From NCBI GenBank assembly GCA_910584595.1, contig CAJUBQ010000003.1, positions 34,372 to 98,371 of the forward strand: a stretch of 64,000 bases of DNA, given 5' to 3'. Shown one piece after another: positions 35,036-42,038 of this stretch. How positions within the stretch are numbered: position 1 is the stretch's first letter; every line of letters starts with the position of its first letter. Under the pieces are notes generated by a model, which was not told where the DNA came from, made no database searches, and worked only from the letters and a program-made list of their open reading frames with translations. The position numbers and the translations under genes are program-made. This DNA comes from an uncultured Eubacterium sp. (lineage in GTDB: Bacteria > Bacillota > Clostridia > Lachnospirales > Lachnospiraceae).

Positions 35036-35524
35036 CTAATCGTTTGTTACTACTGTATTCTGACGTCTATAAGAATCATTATCTTTCTGTACTAATTCAT
35101 TTTCTATTTGAGCTAACTTCTGTTCCAAATCTTTTTTCTTTTCTTCATCAACATTTGCATTTCGCAATTGTTGTTGTATTTGTTGCTTTTCTTCTTTTAA
35201 TTTTTTGATTTCTTCATCAACTTTATCTGTATCTGATGTACATTTTTCCGCTTTCTTATCTCCGTCAGCTGATTTTATTCCATTCGCTGCATCTTTTTGC
35301 TTATGAGGATCTTCATAAACAATCTTTCTTTTTCCATTTTCATCTTTTGCAACTCCATACAGACCGCTCGGTTTATGACCGGCTTTTTTACTGCTGATAT
35401 ATTCATCCTGCGGTATTTTTTCAGCTGCACCATGTACCTCACTCTTCTGATCCTTTTCAGCTTTGTTTATTTGTTGATATGCTGTTGTATAATCAGAACG
35501 CACTCCATTTACTTCCATAGACAT
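35036..35524 (-). CDS. FlxA-like coiled-coil protein
   Basis: 162 residues, highly charged (Lys/Glu/Asp/Gln). The C-terminal half is a long coiled coil (DEEIKKLKEEKQQIQQQLRNANVDEEKKKDLEQKLAQIENELVQ) of the FlxA type. An N-terminal stretch holds GYTTAYQQINKAEK and YGVAKDENGKRKIVYED. No Cys. GGAGG precedes the start. It lies between the two peptide-maturation modules, with its role unknown. Confidence 0.6.
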   Translation of the reverse strand: MSMEVNGVRSDYTTAYQQINKAEKDQKSEVHGAAEKIPQDEYISSKKAGHKPSGLYGVAKDENGKRKIVYEDPHKQKDAANGIKSADGDKKAEKCTSDTDKVDEEIKKLKEEKQQIQQQLRNANVDEEKKKDLEQKLAQIENELVQKDNDSYRRQNTVVTND

Positions 35525-35560
35525 TTATTACACCTCCAAATTTTTGTTTTCTTTTTGCTC

Positions 35561-35614
35561 TCACCTTTGTTTTTTCCATTCAAAATACTCGAATGACCTC
35601 TTTTGTGATATCAT
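35561..35614 (-). CDS. Possible 17-residue small reading frame
   Basis: AGGAGG then ATG with a 12-nt gap opens MISQKRSFEYFEWKKQR. Very short and upstream of the FlxA-like gene. Could be a leader or chance. Low support. Confidence 0.2.
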   Translation of the reverse strand: MISQKRSFEYFEWKKQR

Positions 35615-35721
35615 TTGTTTTGAGTTCCTCCTTATATTTTATTCTATTACACTTGTTTCTGTAAGTAAATACTCTTGCAAATTATGGCTATTTCAGACCA
35701 GAAAAAGTACGATCCAGATAT

Positions 35722-36207
35722 CTATACCGTTACAGATATTTCGGGTGTTCTTGTCTCAGAAACAGTTTCACTTTGCGCACTATGATTCGCCGTAACACTG
35801 CCATCCACAGCCGTAACCGGTTCCATATAACTGTTCTCTTTTGCAAGCTCTTTTCCTTCTTCACTAATATTAATTTCTACTCCACTGCTGTTCGCTGCTT
35901 TTTCTTTTGTTTTTTCCTGCTCTTTCTTTTCCTGTTCCTTCTTTTCGATTCTCTTCTCTTCCAGCTTTTCTTTCTGTAATTTTTCGAATTCTGCTCTTTC
36001 CTCTTTTTGTTCTTTTTCTAACTCTTTCTGAGCTTTTTCTCTATATTCCTCCGCTTTCTGTGAATATTCCTGTGCATACCCCATGGCTCGCTCCATAGTG
36101 CCAAGATCACCCTTTCTTTCTGCTTCGTGGTAAACTTTCATAGGAACATTCATCATCTTCATATTTTGACTTGCCCCTATTAATCCTTCCATTGATCCTG
36201 CTTTCAT
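35722..36207 (-). CDS. Coiled-coil protein between the two peptide modules
   Basis: 161 residues. A short N-terminal segment with several Met (MKAGSMEGLIGASQNMKMMNVPM), then a Lys/Glu coiled coil (about 45-105) with EKLQKEKLEEKRIEKKEQEKKEQEK, and a C-terminal tail rich in Ser/Thr/Val. It overlaps the acyl-carrier-related gene by 4 nt (ATGA), so it is translated with the peptide maturation operon. Family not recognised. Might be a chaperone-like or scaffold partner. Confidence 0.6.
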   Translation of the reverse strand: MKAGSMEGLIGASQNMKMMNVPMKVYHEAERKGDLGTMERAMGYAQEYSQKAEEYREKAQKELEKEQKEERAEFEKLQKEKLEEKRIEKKEQEKKEQEKTKEKAANSSGVEINISEEGKELAKENSYMEPVTAVDGSVTANHSAQSETVSETRTPEISVTV

Positions 36208-36461
36208 GCACTCAGCTCCTTTCCCATAATCAGTTTAATGATTGCTTCAATCGTAAAAAGACATTCATGATCTATATCTTCTTCAGTAATATGAATGTCA
36301 AATGTCTTTTCCAGATCAAAAAATATATAGACCAGATCACTTGATAATAAATTCCACTCTGACCCAACTAATGGTTCATTAAAATCCTTTTGCCCTATCA
36401 TAATATTGAATCTGTCCTTAAATATCTCTCCTATTTTTATTACAATTTCCTCTCGATTCAC
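36204..36461 (-). CDS. Acyl-carrier-related protein, copy 1
   Basis: 85 residues with ACP fold pattern (NREEIVIKIGEIFKDRF; EWNLLSSDLVYIFFDLEKTFDIHITEEDI). The Ser that aligns with the phosphopantetheine attachment site is present (first Ser of SSDL). Fits acyl-carrier-related proteins of the peptide maturation family. 17 nt downstream of the TIGR04066-like gene. Confidence 0.72.
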   Translation of the reverse strand: MNREEIVIKIGEIFKDRFNIMIGQKDFNEPLVGSEWNLLSSDLVYIFFDLEKTFDIHITEEDIDHECLFTIEAIIKLIMGKELSA

Positions 36462-36478
36462 GATACATTTTCTCCTCT

Positions 36479-37582
36479 TTAGATAACTGTGTTCGTACCG
36501 TATTGTTCTAATAGATTCAGAACGTATTGATACATTTTATCTATATCTGAAAAAACATTCTTTTTTGCTATTCTCTTAACTTCTTGTGTGACTTTTTCCG
36601 GAAAAACATGAATAAAGGAAACTTCCCCCTGTACATCTTCATTAATTAAATCTATCACACTATTATTTACAAACATACAATCTATTTCTTTTCCAAATCT
36701 GTATTTCATCAGTGGATTGATATAGTTAAAATAATTATCATCAAAAAAATTAAAGTGATTACACAATATCGTTACATCAGCCGGCAGTGCACATGATATC
36801 TGATATGCCATCATGCCAAACCGATTTGTATTCCTTTTATCAATCGGCATGATTCCTCCCGGGACTCCTATAATAATTACATCCGGATTTTCTTTCTTTT
36901 CAATTTCTTTTACAAATTTATTAAATAATAATGGTTTTTCATAATCCATCACGCTATTATCATACATAAAATTCGGAATGTCATAATCACCAAAAAATGA
37001 ACCATATGTTTTACTTCCAACCAATACTGAGTGATACCCGGCCTTTTGAAAGTTTCTGTGCAAGACCAGCTCAACTCCATATTTATTTGTATTTTCAGAT
37101 ATTCCCATCACAAAAATAACGGACGCATGGAAATCGGATAATTTTATCAATCTTTTTAATTCATAATTAACAGACGGTTCATATTCGCTTATACATATTC
37201 TAAAATAAACACCCTCATTGTGTGCTGTTTCCTCTAATTCATTTTGTATTTTTTGATCCAGTTTATAAAAACAAATGATATTTTTCTTCGCTCTTAAAGA
37301 CTCCCGCATCTTTTCTAGTATTGATATAAAATCAATAATCTCATTATCTGATTTGCAAAATAATACGGTGTCACATTTTGCCAGTTCCGTATAAAAATCA
37401 TTCGATACAACCAGCCCTTTTGCAGCGCCATATATAATATTGCCAGCATCTTTTCCTATATATCCCCACCCACCAAAAGAAACTATTCCAGATACAATAT
37501 ATTGTTCCTCGTCAAGTATTCTATCTAACGCTGGCAGCATTTCATAGTCAAAAGGGTAGATTAATAATTTCTCACAAGCCAT
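36479..37582 (-). CDS. TIGR04066-like peptide maturation protein, copy 1
   Basis: 367 residues. Similar to copy 2 in order and motifs: an alpha/beta N-terminus (LLIYPFDYEMLPALDRI), then VIFVMGISENTNKYGVELVLHRNFQKAGYHSVLVGSKTYGSF and NPDVIIIGVPGGIMPIDKRN. Overlaps the radical SAM gene by 11 nt. Belongs to the module around precursor 1. Molecular role not known. Confidence 0.8.
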   Translation of the reverse strand: MACEKLLIYPFDYEMLPALDRILDEEQYIVSGIVSFGGWGYIGKDAGNIIYGAAKGLVVSNDFYTELAKCDTVLFCKSDNEIIDFISILEKMRESLRAKKNIICFYKLDQKIQNELEETAHNEGVYFRICISEYEPSVNYELKRLIKLSDFHASVIFVMGISENTNKYGVELVLHRNFQKAGYHSVLVGSKTYGSFFGDYDIPNFMYDNSVMDYEKPLLFNKFVKEIEKKENPDVIIIGVPGGIMPIDKRNTNRFGMMAYQISCALPADVTILCNHFNFFDDNYFNYINPLMKYRFGKEIDCMFVNNSVIDLINEDVQGEVSFIHVFPEKVTQEVKRIAKKNVFSDIDKMYQYVLNLLEQYGTNTVI

Positions 37583-39044
37583 CCTGCTCTTCTCCTTTTG
37601 TCTGGAAGGAAATAATCTTCAAATTATCAAAATCGTAACCAAATTCTTTCAACATGCAATAGTATAAAAACCATTCTAATTGTGCATCCATAAATTCTTT
37701 ACAGGCTCTCCGCTTCTTTTTTTCAGATAACTGCTGTCCATCATCTACAGCTACTGCACATAAATTACATAATCTGATTGCCCAGCAATTTTTGCATCTT
37801 TCTTCGGATAATTTTCCGATATTCAGCAATTGTTCTACATGCTTAATATAAAATCCCTCTTCCACATTTCCTATTTTCATTACCGGAGATGTTTCACTGC
37901 ATTTTTCACAAGGAAATAAATTTCCCTGAATATCCATAAATAATTTTCTTGTTCCCGGTACACAAACTCCGCCATGATGAAAAACCTCCGGAAGCCTGTT
38001 TGCTAAATTGCGCATAGTAAACAAAGAATTTTTTATTGTATCAAAACTGGCTTCTGCGATTTTTGATACTTTATTTTTATCATAACGTCCTAATTTGGAC
38101 AGAAACATTTTAAACATCTCATATTCATACTTACACGAATATATCTGTACAGATAACTCTTTCCTTTTAGATTCATCGAGATTATCTGTTGAAATAAAAC
38201 TTGCATTTACAAAAGAATCTTTTAGCAGCTCATCCGTTGCCCAAAATTCATTCACACATGACATATCATTTCTCGGGTCAAGAACACAGTTAAAGTTAAT
38301 CTTTTGATAATATTCAGGAAATTGTTCTCTAAACTTTTTCATTTTACTGACGATAACGTCAAAAGTTCCTTTGCCGCTAACCGCAAACTTCCTATTTTTA
38401 TCATGTATTTCTTTCGGTCCGTCCAGACTAATCGTCAGCGATACATCATTTGCCATGAAATACTCAATATGTCTTTCATTTAGCATTGTCGCATTTGTTG
38501 TTATATTATAGGTTATTTTTTTACCTTCTGCCTTTACTTTAATATATTCTATACACTTTTGTATGAGCTCAAATTCTAATAACGGTTCTCCGCCATAAAA
38601 AGACAAGTTTAATAATTTTGAATTCTGGGAATGCTGAATCAAAAAATCAATCCCCTTTTTAGCTGTCTCAAAATCCATTGTTTTATCCGTATGTCTTCTG
38701 TTTGTATACGTTCCGGAATATGCACAATATTCACATCTCAAATTACATTGCTGCGTAACTTGAAGTGTTATCGTCTGCAGTTTATTATCCAATATATCCT
38801 CTATATATCCCGTTAATGAATGTTCTATGTTACGTACCCTATTCCCGGATAAAAACCCTTCTTGCATCATCATGTTTACTTCATCCGGCAGCTCTTCGAT
38901 TCCTTCAAATCCAACATCCTTATATTTTTTTATAAAATCATATGTATTGTCACTTACATTTATTATCGCATTTCTATTTGTATCATAGATATATTTACTC
39001 ATAGGAGTTTCAAAAACACGACACAATAATCTGGTTTCTCCCAT
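37572..39044 (-). CDS. Cys-rich peptide radical SAM maturase (CcpM-like), copy 1
   Basis: 490 residues. Radical SAM motif CNLRCEYC (Cys100, 104, 107), NLSFYGGEPLLEFEL and ITTNATMLNERH. The SPASM region has CVPGTRKLF, LFPCEKCSET, CKNCWAIRLCNLC, giving several extra Fe-S ligands. The N-terminal 80 residues look like a peptide-recognition (RRE-like) region. Matches the maturase of CLI_3235-type clusters by family. It follows precursor 1 with a hairpin between. Presumably forms thioether or other bonds in the peptide's Cys core, but the product is not known. Confidence 0.9.
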   Translation of the reverse strand: MGETRLLCRVFETPMSKYIYDTNRNAIINVSDNTYDFIKKYKDVGFEGIEELPDEVNMMMQEGFLSGNRVRNIEHSLTGYIEDILDNKLQTITLQVTQQCNLRCEYCAYSGTYTNRRHTDKTMDFETAKKGIDFLIQHSQNSKLLNLSFYGGEPLLEFELIQKCIEYIKVKAEGKKITYNITTNATMLNERHIEYFMANDVSLTISLDGPKEIHDKNRKFAVSGKGTFDVIVSKMKKFREQFPEYYQKINFNCVLDPRNDMSCVNEFWATDELLKDSFVNASFISTDNLDESKRKELSVQIYSCKYEYEMFKMFLSKLGRYDKNKVSKIAEASFDTIKNSLFTMRNLANRLPEVFHHGGVCVPGTRKLFMDIQGNLFPCEKCSETSPVMKIGNVEEGFYIKHVEQLLNIGKLSEERCKNCWAIRLCNLCAVAVDDGQQLSEKKKRRACKEFMDAQLEWFLYYCMLKEFGYDFDNLKIISFQTKGEEQDGL

Positions 39045-39070
39045 TTTTTCACCTTCTCTGCCATCATTGT

Positions 39071-39113
39071 AATCAAGGCAGTTAATCTATTGCCACGATT
39101 AATTGCCTTGATT
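39071..39113 (-). other. Hairpin between precursor 1 and its radical SAM gene
   Basis: 17-bp near-perfect stem AATCAAGGCAGTTAATC/GATTAATTGCCTTGATT with a 9-nt loop, no following T-run. It probably protects or processes the precursor mRNA so that precursor is in excess. Confidence 0.7.
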
Positions 39114-39127
39114 AGCGCCTTTTCAGC

Positions 39128-39319
39128 TTAAACAGTTCTGCTGCTTGTTCTACTCGTATTGCTGCTGTTCAATACAGAATAGTATCTGTTTGTTGCACCA
39201 GATGTATATGTAGAAAAGATGCCACAGCTGCATGTAGAACAGCTGCTGCAATTACAAATACATGCATATGCTGAAAATGTTTCATATTCAGAGCCTGCTT
39301 TCTTTCCTAATTTTTTCAT
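39128..39319 (-). CDS. Cys-rich peptide precursor 1 (CLI_3235 family)
   Basis: 63 residues. A Lys-rich leader MKKLGKKAGSEYETFSAYA is followed by the core ACICNCSSCSTCSCG with six Cys (residues 20, 22, 24, 27, 30, 32: CxCxCxxCxxCxC) and a Ser/Thr/Asn-rich tail. The spacing and surroundings match the CLI_3235-family of Cys-rich peptide precursors. GGAGAGGAGG precedes the ATG. It has its own regulated promoter. The mature product and its activity are unknown. Confidence 0.88.
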   Translation of the reverse strand: MKKLGKKAGSEYETFSAYACICNCSSCSTCSCGIFSTYTSGATNRYYSVLNSSNTSRTSSRTV

Positions 39320-39404
39320 CTTGTTTTCCTCCTCTCCTTATCGTTATTAATTGTACCTTTCACATAAAACGGATACCATGCAATTAACTCCGTAATACCT
39401 TTTT

Positions 39405-39472
39405 AATATAACATATAAAACTACATTTTCAACTATATTTGCAGAAAATATCATTTTTTTGCAGAAAAAATA
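39405..39472 (-). promoter_or_regulatory. Precursor-1 promoter with two direct repeats upstream
   Basis: Minus-strand TTGAAA (39432-39427), 16-bp spacer, TATATT (39410-39405). Immediately upstream, TTTTCTGCAAA repeats twice with 20-bp period (39441-39448 and 39461-39468 on the plus strand read GCAGAAAA). Two direct repeats near two helical turns apart next to -35 is typical of LytTR-regulator sites, and a LytTR regulator gene heads the cluster. Confidence 0.68.
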
Positions 39473-39511
39473 CAATTTATTTTAATTTATAGGTTCATCT
39501 TCACAAATATC

Positions 39512-40936
39512 TTAATCCAATAGTAAACTCAATATTTTCTGAAATAAAATCCGAAAATCTATTATCTCTGATCTGTAGCTGTTTTTCATTTGTCCTTCAC
39601 ACAAAATATTAATATTATATTTTTTATTTCCAGATTCAATGAAGACAAGCATATCTGCTGTTTCAAATACTTTTGTAGAATTCACTGATTCACAATGATA
39701 CACTGCACTCACAATAACATCTGACTGTTGATAGTACGTTTGCCAATACCAAAAATCAAATAAAAGTTCCGGCGCATGATAAAAGATTTGTTCCGGCGCA
39801 TATTCTATATCATACAATACACATTCCTGTTCCGTACTCACTGCATAAGCATTGTAACCTTTGTTTGCGAATCCGGCTTTCAATTCTGTCAGAAACAGGA
39901 ACAAATCTATGTTTTTATCCAGTACACACATAACAATCGGCAGTTGTAATTCTTCCTTTCGGCTTTTCGATTCCCTGATCTGTTGTACTCTTTTCTCATA
40001 ATCCCAACAGAAGCCCCTGAAATTTCTAAAATCAATACTCTCCTTACCTAAATAAATTAAATTTTTACCTTTTTTTCTATATTCTTTATACTTATCTGCT
40101 TCTTTAAATATAATCGTATCGATATATTTCTCGCAGCTGCCATAGCTGTCCGTATACGCTTCAAAATACATTTTTGCCATAGTACGGCCGCCAACTCCAT
40201 CACACCATGCAGCCGTTACCCAATCTGGAATACACGTATTGATGTATTCGAACTTTTCATTGCTAATTATCTCATAAATTTTATTTTTTAACTCACAAAT
40301 ATCAGAAACATTTTTTTGCTGCATTACTTTTGCGGCCAATGCTGTAATATATGGCGTTGCATAACTGTTACTTTTGGATACGGAATAAAATCCAGACTTA
40401 TTATCTGTTTTAAGTTCGCATGGGGCTAAAAAATCTATTCCCTGATGCAGCATAAAACTTTTGTTTACTTCCAGCTTATCTCCCGCTGCCACTCCGATTA
40501 CGTTTGAAAAAGACGCCGGATAGGATGTATACCCACTATTCGCTCCAGCTGCAATAATTAGCATTCCTTGATTGGCATATTGATTGATTATTCTCCTGAG
40601 ATTACATTTATCTATAAAATGCGTTGTTCCAAAACTTAAATTTACTATATATATATTATTTCTATAGCACCATTTCAACGCCGGTTCCAGACAATTAGTT
40701 TTTCCTTTTCCACGGTCATCTAAGATTCTGATACTGACTATACCGCATTCCTCAAAAATATTTTCTATTATTTTTGCGCAAATTGTACCATGCTGAAATA
40801 CCTGTTGCGTTATTTTTTTCTTGTCCTTCACACAGTTCCCATCTGTATCAATCAATATACTGTTTTCCAGTTTTTTTTCTAAAACTAACTCATTGATTCC
40901 ATTATCTATAACAGCGACTTTTATACGCTCATACAT
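39512..40936 (-). CDS. S8 (subtilisin-family) peptidase, copy 1
   Basis: 474 residues. Asp11 (VIDNGIN), His49 (FQHGTICAKI), Asn133 (AAGANSG) and Ser191 (SNSYATPYITA) form a complete active site. No signal peptide. The C-terminal half (about residues 230-474) is not protease-like but shows LPIVMCVLDKNIDLFLFLTELKAGFANKGYN, like the end of the TIGR04066-like proteins. ATG 40936 follows GAGGTG. Located between the LytTR regulator and precursor 1. Probably cleaves the leader. Confidence 0.88.
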   Translation of the reverse strand: MYERIKVAVIDNGINELVLEKKLENSILIDTDGNCVKDKKKITQQVFQHGTICAKIIENIFEECGIVSIRILDDRGKGKTNCLEPALKWCYRNNIYIVNLSFGTTHFIDKCNLRRIINQYANQGMLIIAAGANSGYTSYPASFSNVIGVAAGDKLEVNKSFMLHQGIDFLAPCELKTDNKSGFYSVSKSNSYATPYITALAAKVMQQKNVSDICELKNKIYEIISNEKFEYINTCIPDWVTAAWCDGVGGRTMAKMYFEAYTDSYGSCEKYIDTIIFKEADKYKEYRKKGKNLIYLGKESIDFRNFRGFCWDYEKRVQQIRESKSRKEELQLPIVMCVLDKNIDLFLFLTELKAGFANKGYNAYAVSTEQECVLYDIEYAPEQIFYHAPELLFDFWYWQTYYQQSDVIVSAVYHCESVNSTKVFETADMLVFIESGNKKYNINILCEGQMKNSYRSEIIDFRILFQKILSLLLD

Positions 40937-40985
40937 AAAGCACCTCAAACTATTACATCACAAAAAATTAATCAAAATCAAATAC

Positions 40986-41711
40986 TCATATCTCTCTTTG
41001 ATACGCTATAAATAAATCTTTTACTTGCTTATAACGCGCTTTTGGTATCCTTAATTCTATCCCGTTATTCAAAATTACTTTATATCTTTTCACTTCTTTT
41101 ATATATTTCAAATTTGCAAGAAAACTTTGATGGATTCTAATAAACCCATATCCATCTAATTTTTGTTCCATTTTATTCAACTTCTCATACATGGTGTAAA
41201 TTTTCATATCCTGTTCCATAACATGAAATTCCAGCTTATGTAATTTACTTTCGATATATAACAGACGGTCTAATGATATTTCTTTCTCTTCTTCTTTAAA
41301 TTTAAATTTCCTCTTAATAATTTTATAATTCATTTTTTCGATAATTGCATCCAGGCACTCGTGAATTTCACTTTTCAGTTCCAAATCACCTTTTAATAAA
41401 TATCTTATTGCATCAACTTTATAACCTTGCAATGCATAATCTTCATATTCTGTCACAAAAACAATAAATACTTCCTTACTTACTGCCCGTATCTTCTTTG
41501 CTGTCATAAAACCATCCATGTTTTCCAAATGAATATCTAAAAATATAATTGTATACTTTACGATTCCGATACCTAATGCAGTAAATTCTTCACCCGAAGC
41601 AAACGAATCTATTTGAAACACCAAGCCTCTGTCCATCATATCCTTTGCTAGCATCTGTTTTAACTCCTGTCTAAAATACTTCTCATTATCGCATATAGCA
41701 ATTTCAAACAT
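40986..41711 (-). CDS. LytTR-family response regulator, orphan
   Basis: 241 residues. Receiver domain (1-120) with phospho-acceptor Asp59 in IIFLDIHLENMDGF, and a C-terminal LytTR DNA-binding domain (ISLDRLLYIESKLHKLEFHV...FIRIHQSFLANLKYIKEVKRYKVILNNGIELRIPKARYKQVKDLF). No histidine kinase gene adjoins it, so its partner must lie elsewhere or it acts without one. It is the first gene of the peptide cluster and probably controls it. Confidence 0.92.
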   Translation of the reverse strand: MFEIAICDNEKYFRQELKQMLAKDMMDRGLVFQIDSFASGEEFTALGIGIVKYTIIFLDIHLENMDGFMTAKKIRAVSKEVFIVFVTEYEDYALQGYKVDAIRYLLKGDLELKSEIHECLDAIIEKMNYKIIKRKFKFKEEEKEISLDRLLYIESKLHKLEFHVMEQDMKIYTMYEKLNKMEQKLDGYGFIRIHQSFLANLKYIKEVKRYKVILNNGIELRIPKARYKQVKDLFIAYQREI

Positions 41712-42038
41712 ACGTTTGTTTCTCTCCCTTCCTCGCGATTTATCCTTGTTTTTAATCCGATTATTTTTGTTTTTCTTATCACGTTATATTTCGGTATACT
41801 TTTCTATAACTTTATACTATCTTATATCTATAGTACTTTTTGAAGTTTACTTTCATTGTACTATTGTGTTATATTTTACTACTCTTTACAAAGTTAATCT
41901 AATAAATTAAAGAAATCGTCCAGTTATTGCAGAAAATGGCAAAAAAAACAGCGCCTCATTCGGCACTGTTAAACTTTACCTTCTTTCATTCTCTTTCCTG
42001 CAGTATCATCTGCCGTTGTTGCATCTGTCATTCCAAAC
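41712..42038 (-). other. Intergenic region upstream of the peptide cluster
   Basis: 327 bp, extremely A+T-rich in 41712-41900. It holds the ABC-exporter terminator at its far end and presumably the regulator's promoter, which I cannot place with confidence. A TTGCAGAAAA copy at 41929-41938 matches the direct repeats before precursor 1, but stands alone. Confidence 0.4.
41941..41969 (-). terminator. Terminator after the ABC exporter
   Basis: Minus-strand ACAGTGCC/GGCGCTGT (one G-U) with a 6-nt loop and TTTTTTTT. It lies 70 nt past the exporter stop and separates it from the peptide cluster. Confidence 0.85.
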
